Shown piece by piece: positions 34,690 through 44,520 of a DNA stretch of 64,000 bases. How positions within the stretch are numbered: position 1 is the first letter of the stretch; the number at the start of each line of letters is the position of its first letter. The DNA is from Mannheimia glucosida (GTDB taxonomy: Bacteria; Pseudomonadota; Gammaproteobacteria; Enterobacterales; Pasteurellaceae): assembly GCF_046267875.1 (NCBI RefSeq), contig NZ_CP176502.1:372001-436000 (forward strand), given 5' to 3'. Below the pieces are notes generated by a model. The model was not told the DNA's origin and searched no databases. It saw nothing but the letters and a program-made list of their open reading frames with translations. Both the position numbers and the translations under genes were made by a program.

Positions 34690-36492
34690 CTATTGTTGTG
34701 CTTGAGCTTCTGCTGCTTTTTTGGCTTTTTCTTGGGCTTCAGCCTCTGCACCATACACACGTTTAGCCGGTTGTGATTTGGTGATTTTCACATCGCTGTA
34801 TTTAATCGTCGGTGTACCGTCTGCATTATAGTACGCTTGTGTGTGTTTTAAGTAGTTTACATCATCACGCTCAACATAGTCTAAACGCTGGTGAGCCCCA
34901 CGAGATTCTTTACGCTCTACCGCAGAGCAAGCAATGGATTGAGCCACATCTAAAATAAAGCCTAATTCAATTTTGTAGAGTAAATCGGTGTTAAACACGC
35001 TGGATTTATCTTTTACGCTAATTTTTTTATAACGCTCTTTTAGCTCTTGGATTTTGTTTACAGTGGCTTCCATACTTTCTTGTGTACGGTAAATACCACA
35101 GCCTTCTTCCATCGCATCACCCATTTGGTTACGGATATCCGACCAAGATTCATTACCCTCTTGGTTCGCTAATGCGTGCAAGCGAGCCACCACATCTTTT
35201 GCTTGTGCATCAATTTGTGGCTGGTTGCGAGCAGTCACTTCTAACGCACGGCGAGCCGCATTTTCACCGGCAACTTTACCGAACACCACAAGCTCTGCTA
35301 ATGAGTTAGAACCCAAACGGTTCGCACCGTGCAAGCCTGATGAAGCACATTCACCTACTGCGAATAAGCCTTTAATTGAGGTTTCCGCATTCATATCCAC
35401 TTCAATACCACCCATCGTGTAGTGAACCACCGGGCGAACAGGAATCGGTGCTTTAGCCGGATCGACCCCTTCATAGGCTTTCGCTAATTCACAAATAAAT
35501 GGTAAACGCTCAAGTAAATATTTTTCACCTAAATGGCGTAAATCTAAGTGAACTACATCCACGCCTTTTGCAGTTTTTAAGGTGTTCCCTTTACGCCATT
35601 CTTGCCAGAATGCTTGTGAAACCTTATCACGAGGACCTAATTCCATATATTTATTTTCCGGTTTGCCGATTGGTGTTTCCGGTCCTAAACCATAATCTTG
35701 TAGATAACGGTAGCCATCTTTATTAACTAAAATACCACCTTCACCACGACAACCCTCTGTCATCAAAATACCGGTATTTGGCAAACCGGTTGGGTGATAT
35801 TGTACGAACTCCATATCACGTAAAGCCACGCCGTGACGATACGCCATTGATAAACCGTCGCCGGTTACAATACCGCCGTTAGTGTTAAAGCGATAAGTAC
35901 GGCAGCCGCCACCGGTTGCAATCACAACTGCATTTGCGTTGATTTGAACAAGCGTACCTTCCATCATATTCATTGCCACACAACCACGAGCTTCGCCATT
36001 GTCGGTGAGAATATCCAGCACAAAATGCTCATCAAAACGCACAATATTCGGATATTTAATCGAAGTTTGGAACAAAGTATGCAAAATGTGGAAACCAGTT
36101 TTATCCGCCGCAAACCAAGTACGCTCGATTTTCATTCCTCCAAAACGGCGAACATTCACTTCACCGTCTTCACGACGACTCCAAGGGCAACCCCAGCGTT
36201 CTAATTGTGTCATTTCAATCGGTGAATGCTCAACGAAATACTCCACAATATCTTGCTCGCATAACCAGTCGCCACCGCCTACTGTATCGTTAAAGTGATT
36301 ATCAAAAGAATCGGTATCTTTAATTACCGCCGCTGAACCACCTTCTGCTGCAACCGTATGGCTACGCATTGGGTAAACTTTTGAAATTAAAGCAATTTTT
36401 AGATTTGGATTTGCTTCAGCCGCCGCAATAGCAGCACGCAAGCCACCACCACCGGCACCTATAATCGCGACATCAAAATTAACACTTTGCAT
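34690..36492 (-). CDS. frdA: Fumarate reductase flavoprotein subunit
   Basis: This 600-residue protein has the Rossmann FAD motif IIGAGGGGLRAAIAA and PMRSHTVAAEGGSAA with H45, the residue that covalently holds FAD. HYTMGGIEVD and GLHGANRLGSNSLAELVVFG are family blocks. It reduces fumarate to succinate as the terminal step of anaerobic respiration. It ends with an Ala/Gln/Lys-rich tail (KAKKAAEAQAQQ). First gene of frdABCD and divergent from epmA, the same arrangement as in E. coli. Confidence 0.97.
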   Translation of the reverse strand: MQSVNFDVAIIGAGGGGLRAAIAAAEANPNLKIALISKVYPMRSHTVAAEGGSAAVIKDTDSFDNHFNDTVGGGDWLCEQDIVEYFVEHSPIEMTQLERWGCPWSRREDGEVNVRRFGGMKIERTWFAADKTGFHILHTLFQTSIKYPNIVRFDEHFVLDILTDNGEARGCVAMNMMEGTLVQINANAVVIATGGGCRTYRFNTNGGIVTGDGLSMAYRHGVALRDMEFVQYHPTGLPNTGILMTEGCRGEGGILVNKDGYRYLQDYGLGPETPIGKPENKYMELGPRDKVSQAFWQEWRKGNTLKTAKGVDVVHLDLRHLGEKYLLERLPFICELAKAYEGVDPAKAPIPVRPVVHYTMGGIEVDMNAETSIKGLFAVGECASSGLHGANRLGSNSLAELVVFGKVAGENAARRALEVTARNQPQIDAQAKDVVARLHALANQEGNESWSDIRNQMGDAMEEGCGIYRTQESMEATVNKIQELKERYKKISVKDKSSVFNTDLLYKIELGFILDVAQSIACSAVERKESRGAHQRLDYVERDDVNYLKHTQAYYNADGTPTIKYSDVKITKSQPAKRVYGAEAEAQEKAKKAAEAQAQQ

Positions 36493-36824
36493 AATGCACT
36501 CCGAAAGTTAAATAACTTAATTCATTAAAAAGTAATCATATTGTGCCACTATTTGAGCAATGAGATAACCTATTTTTACAAATTTGTAACATAAAAAATG
36601 TAATTTTGTGATCTACCTCAAAAAAGGTAATAAAGCTTCATAAAGGTATTGAGAATGGCTCTTAATTGGACAGTGATAGAAAGAAAATTTCTAATGTTTA
36701 AAATGAGAAAATTTAATTTGTTGCAAAAAAGTTAAAACCCTCTCTTTATTTTTCTTGATCGGTAACTAGGGCAACTCACTTTTTTAGGCTAAAATAGCCT
36801 CACATTTTCAAGCGGTCATTTTTT
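36493..36824. other. frdA / epmA divergent intergenic region
   Basis: A 332-bp AT-rich gap with no gene. It holds the FNR/CRP-like site at 36608-36621, a short palindrome GGCTA-AAA-TAGCC near 36787, and a near-USS (TCAAGCGGTC) just before epmA. I could not assign -35/-10 boxes with confidence. Confidence 0.55.
36608..36621 (-). promoter_or_regulatory. FNR-like (overlapping CRP-like) site upstream of frdA
   Basis: The minus strand reads TTGAGGTAGATCAC, 8 of 10 matches to the FNR consensus TTGAT-N4-ATCAA. The same DNA read on the plus strand, TGTGATCTACCTCAAA, is one mismatch from a CRP site. It lies about 116 bp before frdA, fitting anaerobic induction. Confidence 0.6.
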
Positions 36825-37808
36825 ATGAACAATTTACAACTCGATAATATTGATTGGCAACCAACAGCCTCTATTCCTCACCTGATCCAACGTTCAAAAA
36901 TCATTACGGAAATCCGCAAGTTCTTTACCGATCGAGGGCTTTTAGAGGTAGAAACCCCGATTTTAAGCGAATTTTCGGTGACAGACGTTCACCTTTCGAC
37001 TTTCAATACACAGTTTCAATCGCCTTTTTCCCCCGAGGCGAAAACACTCCATCTGATGACCAGCCCGGAATATCATATGAAGCGACTACTTGCGGCAGGC
37101 AGTGGACCGATTTTCCAACTGTGTAAAGTATTTCGCAACGAGGAAGCCGGTAAGCGACACAACCCTGAATTTACGATGCTGGAGTGGTATCGCCCGCATT
37201 TTGATATGTATCGCTTAATCAATGAAGTGGATGATTTACTGCAACAAATTTTGGACTGCGAGCCGGCAGAATCATTCAGCTATCAATTTGTGTTCCAAAC
37301 CTATGTCGGATTAGATCCGCTTTCTGCCACCAAAGCACAACTTGTGGAAAAAGCCCGAAAACACGGCTTGCAATGTGACGATGATGAACAGCGTGATACC
37401 TTGTTACAATTTTTATTCAGCGAGGTTGTCGAAGCCAATATCGGGCAAGAAAGACCAACGGCAGTTTATCATTTCCCTTCCACCCAAGCGGCATTAGCCC
37501 AAATCAGCTCGGAAGATCACCGTGTTGCCGAACGTTTTGAGTTTTACTACAAAGGCCTGGAACTCTGTAACGGCTTCCACGAATTAGACGATGCCGATGA
37601 GCAAATTCATCGCTTCGAGCAAGATAATCTGCAACGTGAAAAAATGGGGCTGGAGCCACAGCAGCTAGATGTACGTTTTCTTGCTGCCCTCAAAGCCGGT
37701 TTTCCAAACTGTTCAGGTGTCGCCCTTGGGGTTGATAGGCTGTTAATGCTGGCAATGGATGCGGAAAAAATTGAAGAGGTTATTTCTTTCGGCATTGAAA
37801 AAGCCTAA
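36825..37808 (+). CDS. epmA: Elongation factor P--(R)-beta-lysine ligase EpmA
   Basis: This 327-residue protein is a lysyl-tRNA synthetase catalytic core without the anticodon-binding domain, the mark of EpmA/GenX/PoxA. Motifs: FTDRGLLEVETPILSE, FQLCKVFRNEEAGKRHNPEF, TMLEWYRPHFDMY, and the late class II motif GVALGVDRLLMLAM. It attaches beta-lysine to a conserved lysine of EF-P, which helps ribosomes at polyproline stretches. Length equals the E. coli protein (325 aa). Divergent from frdA as in E. coli. Confidence 0.96.
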   Translation: MNNLQLDNIDWQPTASIPHLIQRSKIITEIRKFFTDRGLLEVETPILSEFSVTDVHLSTFNTQFQSPFSPEAKTLHLMTSPEYHMKRLLAAGSGPIFQLCKVFRNEEAGKRHNPEFTMLEWYRPHFDMYRLINEVDDLLQQILDCEPAESFSYQFVFQTYVGLDPLSATKAQLVEKARKHGLQCDDDEQRDTLLQFLFSEVVEANIGQERPTAVYHFPSTQAALAQISSEDHRVAERFEFYYKGLELCNGFHELDDADEQIHRFEQDNLQREKMGLEPQQLDVRFLAALKAGFPNCSGVALGVDRLLMLAMDAEKIEEVISFGIEKA

Positions 37809-37859
37809 TTTTTTATGCCGTTTTGTGATTTGCAATTTGCAAAAAAATCGACAAATATG

Positions 37860-37868
37860 ACCGCTTGT
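37860..37868 (-). repeat. DNA uptake signal sequence
   Basis: Exact ACCGCTTGT in the short gap between epmA and rarD. Confidence 0.8.
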
Positions 37869-37893
37869 ACACTCGTTCGTTTAGGAAAGCAAA

Positions 37894-38784
37894 ATGAATA
37901 TTTCAGGCAAATTACAGGGTTGGCACTATGCCCTACTGTGCTACTTAACTTGGGGAACCTTTCCGATTTATTGGTATCCGATCAACCAATCGGGAATGCC
38001 TGCCGAGCAAATTTTGGCTCAACGGGTGCTTTGGTCTGCCCTATTTGCTGTGTTTCTGCTGCTGATTTTCCAACAAGGACGAGCGGTTATTAATGCCTTT
38101 AAACAGCCAAAGGTACTCGGGCTGTTCGTGCTTTCTTCTTTTATGATTGGCGTGAACTGGCTGGTTTACTTATGGGCAATCGTCAATGAGCATATTTTAG
38201 ATGCCAGTTTAGGTTATTTTATCAACCCCATTTTCAACGTGTTTGTCGGTAGGCTTATTCTAAAAGAGCAGCTGAATAAAGCCCAATTATTGGCTCTGCT
38301 GTTTGCAATTAGCGGCATTTTATGGCTTGCCATTCCTGCCGGACAAATTCCGTGGGTCGCATTGATTCTAGCCGCCAGTTTCTGTATTTACGGGCTGATT
38401 CGTAAACTTGCCCCAATGGAACCTTTGTCTGGTTTGGCGTTAGAAACTTTGCTGATGTCGCCTTTTGCCATCACCTATCTCTGCTTTTGTTACCACCAAA
38501 ACATTTTGGTATTCAGCGAACTCAATCCTTTACAAATGGCAGTGCTACTCTGCTCCGGCATTGCCACCACCTTACCATTGCTATGGTTTGCAATGGGTGC
38601 AAGACGCATTTCAATGTCGCTACTCGGTATGCTGCAATATATTTCGCCTACCCTGCAATTTTTATGCGGTGTGCTGATTTTTAACGAGACACTTTCCGCC
38701 GAACGTGCTGTAGGCTACATTCTGGTTTGGATTGGGGTGGGGGTTTTCTTATTGGGTATGAAAAAAGCTGGTGTCAAACGCTAA
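37894..38784 (+). CDS. rarD: RarD-type EamA permease
   Basis: This 296-residue inner-membrane protein has about ten membrane segments in two EamA repeats. The N-terminal part (GWHYALLCYLTWGTFPIYWY, RVLWSALFAVFLL, SFMIGVNWLVYLWAI) and the middle block LGYFINPIFNVFVG match E. coli RarD (296 aa), first described as a chloramphenicol-sensitivity protein. The transported substrate is unknown. It starts 85 bp after epmA and converges on the MFS gene, with only 10 bp between the stops. Confidence 0.9.
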   Translation: MNISGKLQGWHYALLCYLTWGTFPIYWYPINQSGMPAEQILAQRVLWSALFAVFLLLIFQQGRAVINAFKQPKVLGLFVLSSFMIGVNWLVYLWAIVNEHILDASLGYFINPIFNVFVGRLILKEQLNKAQLLALLFAISGILWLAIPAGQIPWVALILAASFCIYGLIRKLAPMEPLSGLALETLLMSPFAITYLCFCYHQNILVFSELNPLQMAVLLCSGIATTLPLLWFAMGARRISMSLLGMLQYISPTLQFLCGVLIFNETLSAERAVGYILVWIGVGVFLLGMKKAGVKR

Positions 38785-38794
38785 AAATAAAACG

Positions 38795-39919
38795 TTAAAT
38801 ATTTCGTTTTGGTAGCCCTAATGCAGCAAAACCAAGTAGTGGCAAATAGGCACAGGCTTTAAAAATACTCTCCAAGCCATATTCATCCGCAAAAAAACCC
38901 AATACGGCGGCACTTAAGCCGCCAATACCAAACATTAAACCGAACATTAAACCGAACATTGTGCCGGAAATCAGCCCTACTCTGCCTGGTACGGCTTCTT
39001 GAGCATAAACCACCATAGCGGAGAACGCTGATGACATAATAAAACCGGCAAAAATCGCACACACAATCGTCCAAAAGAGATCTGCGTGAGGCAACAACAA
39101 AGCAAAAGGTGCCATACCTAAGAAAGAGAACCAAATCACCGCATTTCGTCCAATCTTATCGCCAATCGGCCCGCCGACAAAAGTGCCTAAAGCAACTGCA
39201 CCTAAAAAGGTAAATAGAGATAGCTGTGCCGTTGCCATATTGAGTTGAAATTTTTCCATTAAATAAAAGGTGAAATAGTTACTGAGGCTCGCAATATAAA
39301 TAAATTTCGCTAACATCAATAAAGCGATAATTAATAATGCTCTGGCTAATAATTTACCGTGTAAGCGTTGTTGAATATGGTTTGGTGAAACAATGAGCGG
39401 TTTGGCTTCATATTTCACCCAACAGCTTACTTTATATAAAACCCATAATGCCAATAATACAAATGCAACAACCCAAATCACCGCACTTTGCCCTAACGCC
39501 GATCCACTGTTTCCGCCCACTTGGAAAAGCGACTGAGCTGTACCAAATTTACCGCCCGATGCCATTCGAGCCACCCGAGAGGCTTCAGGGTGAAAAATGG
39601 CAGAGCCTATCCCCATTAACGCAGCGGCTATCAGTAACACGCCAAAATTCGGCGAAAAGGCAAGTAAAATTACGGAAAGAAGCGTAATCAGCATACTGAC
39701 GGGCAATAAATTCGGTTTTGGGTATTTATCGGTATAAAGCCCAATACCCGGCTGAATAATAGATGCGGTAATTTGATAAATGAGTGAAATCATACCAATT
39801 TGAGCAAAACTCAGTTGGTAATTTTCTTTTAGCATTGGATAGATCGAAACCATTACTGCTTGAACTAAATCATTCAACAAATGAGAAAGGGAAATCAGCA
39901 GTAAAATGGGCAAAACCAT
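38795..39919 (-). CDS. MFS efflux protein of the fosmidomycin-resistance (Fsr) type
   Basis: This 374-residue protein has about 12 membrane segments. LISLSHLLNDLVQAVMVSIYP, GMISLIYQITASIIQPGIGL, TDKYPKPNLLP and FHPEASRVARMASGG follow E. coli Fsr segment by segment. It probably exports small toxic compounds by proton antiport. Near residue 330 MFGLMFGLMFG is a tandem repeat written by a 12-bp duplication (38935-38960). The start has no clear ribosome site, so the exact N-terminus is uncertain. It is somewhat shorter than E. coli Fsr (406 aa). Confidence 0.85.
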   Translation of the reverse strand: MVLPILLLISLSHLLNDLVQAVMVSIYPMLKENYQLSFAQIGMISLIYQITASIIQPGIGLYTDKYPKPNLLPVSMLITLLSVILLAFSPNFGVLLIAAALMGIGSAIFHPEASRVARMASGGKFGTAQSLFQVGGNSGSALGQSAVIWVVAFVLLALWVLYKVSCWVKYEAKPLIVSPNHIQQRLHGKLLARALLIIALLMLAKFIYIASLSNYFTFYLMEKFQLNMATAQLSLFTFLGAVALGTFVGGPIGDKIGRNAVIWFSFLGMAPFALLLPHADLFWTIVCAIFAGFIMSSAFSAMVVYAQEAVPGRVGLISGTMFGLMFGLMFGIGGLSAAVLGFFADEYGLESIFKACAYLPLLGFAALGLPKRNI

Positions 39920-40139
39920 TTTTTAAGCGTTATGTTGTGTGTGCATTCTTTATTCGTTTTTTATAAATGAAAAATATTCTACTCGCAAATAATGAATGTG
40001 CAAGAGCGGTCAAATTTCCCGATTTTTTTACCAAACCCATTAGGTTGCAATATTATTACCAATACGTCTTAAATTTGTTATTTTTATATCTTTTTGCTAT
40101 ATTCAAGCCTCTAACCATTCAAAAATAGAGGAAATAGCA

Positions 40140-42149
40140 TTGGATTTAATCAAAAAATTAAACACAGGAAGTACCTTTAGGGCACCGATTTTCCTACCGA
40201 GTTTACTCTTTGTCAGCTTTGTTGCTGTTTTCTGCATCATCTTTCCACAGCAAGCACAAACCTCACTTGATACCATCAAAAATAGTCTTTTCCAACATTT
40301 TAGCTGGTTCTATATTTTTGCAGGCTCTATCTTTTTCCTGTTTCTAATTTTTCTCTCTTTCAGCCGATTGGGTGATATTAAATTAGGGGCAGATACCGAT
40401 GAGCCTGAATTTGGTTTTGGCTCTTGGATTGCGATGTTATTCGCCGCCGGAATGGGGATCGGGTTAATGTATTTTGGGGTAGCAGAACCTATTTTGCATT
40501 ACCTTAAACCCGTCCAACAAAATTTAACTGAGCCGGAGCGTATGAAAGAAGCGATGATGACAACGTTCTATCATTGGGGTATTCACGCTTGGGCAATTTA
40601 TGGTGTGATTGCCTTAGCTCTTGCTTATTTTGGCTTCAGATATAAGTTAGCACTAACTATTCGTTCCGGATTTTATCCCTTACTAAAACATCGTATTTCA
40701 GGCTTCTGGGGGCATTTAATTGATATTATTGCCCTTTGTAGCACAATTTTTGGTCTAACTACTACGCTTGGCTTTGGGGTGATGCAGGTCAGTGCCGGCT
40801 TTAACAATCTAGGTTTAATAGAACAAAGCAATTTTACTGTTCTTGCGGTTATCGTAACAGTAGCAATGGCTCTTGCCGTGTTATCTGCCGTTTCGGGCGT
40901 AGGCAAAGGGGTTAAAATCTTAAGTGAAATCAATCTCACATTAGCCGGATTGCTACTTATTTTTGTGATAATCACCGGCCCAACTCTATTACTTTTCTCA
41001 AGCTTCACCGAAAATTTAGGCTATTATTTTAGCTCGCTGCTTGAGATGAGTTTCCGTACCTTCGCTTATGAACCGGAACATCAAGGCTGGCTAAGCGGCT
41101 GGACGGTGCTTTATTGGGCATGGTGGGCATCTTGGGCGCCATTTGTTGGTTTGTTTATTGCCAAGATCTCTAAAGGCAGAACCATTCGTGAATTTATTTT
41201 AGGGGTGTTATTTGTTCCATCGCTGTTTAACATTTTATGGATGACCAGCTTCGGCAGCTCTGCCATTTGGTTCGATCAACAAACTGCCGGTGCTTTAGCT
41301 GAAGTCAGCGGCAATACCGAACAACTGTTATTTACCTTTTTTGAGCAATTACCGTTTGGCTCTATTGCCTCTTTCGTTGCCGTCATTGTTATCAGTATTT
41401 TCTTTATCACCTCTGCCGACTCAGGGATTTTTGTTCTCAACAGTATTGCTTCACAAGGCGAAGAAAATGCACCGAAATGGCAAAGCGTGCTTTGGGGAGC
41501 ATTATTAGCCATCTTAGCACTATCGCTACTCTATTCAGGTGGCTTGGCTTCTCTGCAAACAATGACACTGATTATCGCCTTACCATTTACCTTCATTATG
41601 CTGATTCTCTGTATCGGCTTGTGGAAAGGATTAATGGTAGATAACCAATACTTCAACAAAAAATTCTCGCAAGGTAGCCAACATTGGGCTGGTAAAGATT
41701 GGAAACAACGCTTGGAGAAAATCATCAACCCAAGCAATAAGCAAGATGTCCGTCACTTCTTTATTAAAGTTGCCAGACCGGCATTTTTAGAACTTATCGA
41801 GGAATTTGAAAGCTATGGCTTAATCGCTAAAATGAATTTCACCAACGAACAAAACCCGAAATTAGAGTTTGAAGTGGTGAAAGAAAATTTACGCAATTTC
41901 ATTTACGGCATTGAAAGTGTGCCACGGGAATTATCGGATTTGGTGGTAGGTGACGACAACCTACCGAACATTGAGCAAAATACCATTTACGAGCCGATTA
42001 CTTATTTCTTAGACGGGCGGAAAGGTTATGATGTGCAATATATGACCAAAGAAGAGTTGATTGCCGACGTGCTGCAACAGTATGAACGCTTTATCAATTT
42101 AGCGATGGACAACTCGCACGACTTAATGACGGCTGATTTCAATCACTAA
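40140..42149 (+). CDS. BCCT-family betaine/choline/carnitine transporter with long C-terminal domain
   Basis: This 669-residue protein has 12 membrane segments. The BCCT signature region shows GFGSWIAMLFAAGMGIGLMY and LYWAWWASWAPFVGLFIAKI with the substrate-binding tryptophan cluster. Residues about 510-669 form a soluble extension like that of E. coli BetT (677 aa), which senses osmotic stress. Choline is the likely substrate, but glycine betaine is possible. The start is TTG at 40140, chosen because GAGGAA lies 8 bases upstream and no ATG fits. It ends at a stem formed from USS-like arms. Confidence 0.87.
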   Translation: MDLIKKLNTGSTFRAPIFLPSLLFVSFVAVFCIIFPQQAQTSLDTIKNSLFQHFSWFYIFAGSIFFLFLIFLSFSRLGDIKLGADTDEPEFGFGSWIAMLFAAGMGIGLMYFGVAEPILHYLKPVQQNLTEPERMKEAMMTTFYHWGIHAWAIYGVIALALAYFGFRYKLALTIRSGFYPLLKHRISGFWGHLIDIIALCSTIFGLTTTLGFGVMQVSAGFNNLGLIEQSNFTVLAVIVTVAMALAVLSAVSGVGKGVKILSEINLTLAGLLLIFVIITGPTLLLFSSFTENLGYYFSSLLEMSFRTFAYEPEHQGWLSGWTVLYWAWWASWAPFVGLFIAKISKGRTIREFILGVLFVPSLFNILWMTSFGSSAIWFDQQTAGALAEVSGNTEQLLFTFFEQLPFGSIASFVAVIVISIFFITSADSGIFVLNSIASQGEENAPKWQSVLWGALLAILALSLLYSGGLASLQTMTLIIALPFTFIMLILCIGLWKGLMVDNQYFNKKFSQGSQHWAGKDWKQRLEKIINPSNKQDVRHFFIKVARPAFLELIEEFESYGLIAKMNFTNEQNPKLEFEVVKENLRNFIYGIESVPRELSDLVVGDDNLPNIEQNTIYEPITYFLDGRKGYDVQYMTKEELIADVLQQYERFINLAMDNSHDLMTADFNH

Positions 42150-42154
42150 CCCCA

Positions 42155-42210
42155 CAAGCGGTGAGATTTTCGGAAAAATTTGCAAATTTCCCGTAAAATC
42201 TCATCGCTTG
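42155..42210. terminator. USS-derived hairpin between the BCCT transporter and the methyltransferase gene
   Basis: CAAGCGGTGAGATTTT (42155-42170) and AAAATCTCATCGCTTG (42195-42210) pair at 15 of 16 positions with a 24-nt loop. The left arm carries an exact USS (42154-42162); the right arm is a decayed copy. It lies between two convergent genes, so it probably ends both. Confidence 0.75.
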
Positions 42211-42213
42211 CAT

Positions 42214-42681
42214 TTAAAGCCAACGCCTTACTTGGGTGCAATACTCAGCATAATGCGTGCCGAATTTTTGGGCTAAAATTTGCTCTTCCGGCTTGATTTG
42301 GAAATAGGTTATCAACCATACAAACAGCGGTAAAACCAGCCACGCCAACATTGAACCTAGCCATAATGCCCACGCAATCAAACCTAACAGTAACGAAAGA
42401 TACATTGGGTTTCGGCTTTTGCGATAAATGCCCCAAGTGACCAATTTAGCGGTATGTTGTGGTCGAAAAGGACTGTGTGTCGTTTTCGCTTGGTGTATGA
42501 CCCAAAGTGCCGAGACGGCAACCGCTCCGCCAATTATCGCCACAGCTAAACCGCTAAAAAATATGGCTGTATGCTGATAATTCGGCAAGCTCGCCGGCAC
42601 ATATTGAGCCACCAGCCACATTAAAGTGGCACAAAACAAGAACCAAGCCGGTGGTGGTATTTTCAATTTTAATGCAGTCAT
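42214..42681 (-). CDS. Isoprenylcysteine methyltransferase-like membrane protein
   Basis: This 155-residue protein has four or five membrane segments and the ICMT/phospholipid methyltransferase signature: LVTWGIYRKSRNPMYLSLLL and, near the end, PEEQILAQKFGTHYAEYCTQ. Such proteins use SAM at the membrane, but substrates of the bacterial members are generally unknown. Its ATG is one base after the murJ stop, so the two are translationally coupled. The link with murJ may be positional only. Confidence 0.82.
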   Translation of the reverse strand: MTALKLKIPPPAWFLFCATLMWLVAQYVPASLPNYQHTAIFFSGLAVAIIGGAVAVSALWVIHQAKTTHSPFRPQHTAKLVTWGIYRKSRNPMYLSLLLGLIAWALWLGSMLAWLVLPLFVWLITYFQIKPEEQILAQKFGTHYAEYCTQVRRWL

Positions 42682-42682
42682 A

Positions 42683-44257
42683 CTACTCCGAGCGGAAATC
42701 TTTTTTACGAATGCCTAATAGCAAAATAGAGGCAAAATAACTACCGGCAGCTAAGATCATCAGCCAAATCAACCAATACACTTTCTGCCACATTGTCATC
42801 AATGCCCAAAGTTCAATCTCAGGCGTGAAATAGGCAACCAACGCCCCCATTACACAAGCGGCGATGAATAGTTTCAACACAAAAAGTACGGTTTTACGGC
42901 TTACTTTATAGTAACCATTTTTTGAGAGATTCACATACAGCAAGCTCACATTCACTAATGCCGAACACGCAGAAGCTAATGCTAAACCAATGTATCCCAA
43001 AAACGGAGCAAACGCCAAGCCAAAGCAAATATTACTTAAGGCGGCAATAATCCCAACTTTTACCGGTGTTTTGGTGTTTTGGTTGGCATAAAAACCGTTT
43101 GCCAGCACGCTAATCAACATATAGCTGTTTAACCCCAAGCACATTACCCAAAGTGGATAAGAGGTTGCCAGCACATCTTCAAAACCAAATTTACCCCGCA
43201 TAAACATTGTCATAATAATCGGCTGAGCCAGCACTGCCATACCGATCATTGCCGGAATACCAAGCAACAGCACCATTCTCACCCCCCAATCCATTGTGTT
43301 TTGAAAGTGTTCTCCACGTTGGATTTCAGTGAGTTCTTTGTTTTTCGCAATACAGGAAAGGCTTGGCAGCACGACGGTGGAAATCGCAATTCCAAATAAA
43401 CCGAGCGGAAATTCAATTAAACGGTCGGCATAATACATCCAACTAATCGAGCCGGTAATCAAAAACGAGGCTATCACTTGGTTTAGCAGTAAATTTAGCT
43501 GGGTAACGGAAACGCCAAATAATGCCGGAATCATTAATTTACGGACTTTAGTGACACCTTCGTCTTTCCACGCCCATTTTGGCTTAACCAGTAAGCCCTC
43601 TTTTTTCATAAACGGAATTTGGAATAAAAATTGCAACAAGCCGCCTAAAAATACCCCCCACGCTAAGGCAATATCCGGGGAATCGAAATAATCTCTGCCC
43701 CATAACGCTACCGCAATAATCGCCACATTCAGCAACACCGGGGAAAATGCCATCACCCCAAACTTACCGATGGTATTTAACACCGCACCGGATAACGCCA
43801 CAAAGGTAATAAACCACAAATAAGGGAAAGTGATTTTGAGCAAAAAAGAGGCTTGGGTGAATTTTTCGGCATTTGGTCCGTCGTAAAGCCAATCTAAAAA
43901 CCAACCAGTACCGAAAAGAGCAGCAACCACAGGTGAAGCAATCATTGCCACAAGGGTCACAACAGTTACCAAACCTCCTAATGTACCCGATACTTTGGCA
44001 ATAAATTCTCTCGTTTTGTTTGGATCGTTATCCGCATTATATTCCGCCAACACCGGTACAAAGGCTTTAGAAAATGCCCCTTCGGCAAACAAACGGCGAA
44101 GAAAATTGGGAATACGGTTGGCAAACAGGAAAATATCGGCACTCACGCCTGTGCCTAAAATGGTCGCCACCACAATGTCTCGAATCAAGCCGAGTATGCG
44201 GGAAATTAAGGTCATAAAGCTTACGATCATTCCTGATCTTAAAAGTTTTTTGCTCAT
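42683..44257 (-). CDS. murJ: Lipid II flippase MurJ
   Basis: This 524-residue protein has about 14 membrane segments. The start MSKKLLRSGMIVSFMTLISR, LGLIRDIVVATILGTG, FLRRLFAEGAFSKAFVPVL and WMYYADRLIEFPLGLFGIAI are hallmarks of MurJ/MviN. It moves lipid II across the inner membrane for peptidoglycan synthesis. Length is close to E. coli MurJ (511 aa). Divergent from rpsT, as in several gammaproteobacteria. Confidence 0.96.
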   Translation of the reverse strand: MSKKLLRSGMIVSFMTLISRILGLIRDIVVATILGTGVSADIFLFANRIPNFLRRLFAEGAFSKAFVPVLAEYNADNDPNKTREFIAKVSGTLGGLVTVVTLVAMIASPVVAALFGTGWFLDWLYDGPNAEKFTQASFLLKITFPYLWFITFVALSGAVLNTIGKFGVMAFSPVLLNVAIIAVALWGRDYFDSPDIALAWGVFLGGLLQFLFQIPFMKKEGLLVKPKWAWKDEGVTKVRKLMIPALFGVSVTQLNLLLNQVIASFLITGSISWMYYADRLIEFPLGLFGIAISTVVLPSLSCIAKNKELTEIQRGEHFQNTMDWGVRMVLLLGIPAMIGMAVLAQPIIMTMFMRGKFGFEDVLATSYPLWVMCLGLNSYMLISVLANGFYANQNTKTPVKVGIIAALSNICFGLAFAPFLGYIGLALASACSALVNVSLLYVNLSKNGYYKVSRKTVLFVLKLFIAACVMGALVAYFTPEIELWALMTMWQKVYWLIWLMILAAGSYFASILLLGIRKKDFRSE

Positions 44258-44295
44258 AATAAAGAGTAATATTAGTAAAATTATTGAAAAATCAG

Positions 44296-44304
44296 ACCGC
44301 TTGT
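44296..44304 (-). repeat. DNA uptake signal sequence
   Basis: Exact ACCGCTTGT in the murJ-rpsT gap, inside a small stem (CAGAC...GTCTG). Confidence 0.8.
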
Positions 44305-44380
44305 AGTCTGATCCTAAAAATCGATCATAATTTTAGCAGTTTGTTATAGGAAAATCAGAAAAAAACTGTTAAAATCTCGC

Positions 44381-44459
44381 CCTATCGTTTTCTATCAGAA
44401 AAACGGTGTTATTTTCAAGCACGTGTCTCGTTGAAAATGAATTAAAAACTATCGATAGG
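44381..44459 (+). promoter_or_regulatory. Nested stem-loops in the rpsT leader
   Basis: CCTATCG (44381-44387) can pair with CGATAGG (44453-44459), enclosing TTTTCAA/TTGAAAA arms near 44413-44437. It lies 62 bp before the rpsT TTG start and may be a site for S20 autoregulation. The fold was judged by eye only. Confidence 0.4.
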
Positions 44460-44520
44460 CAATATAAACAACGATTTTGTTTATATCTAATTTTTACACA
44501 GATATTTTAGGAGTTTGACC

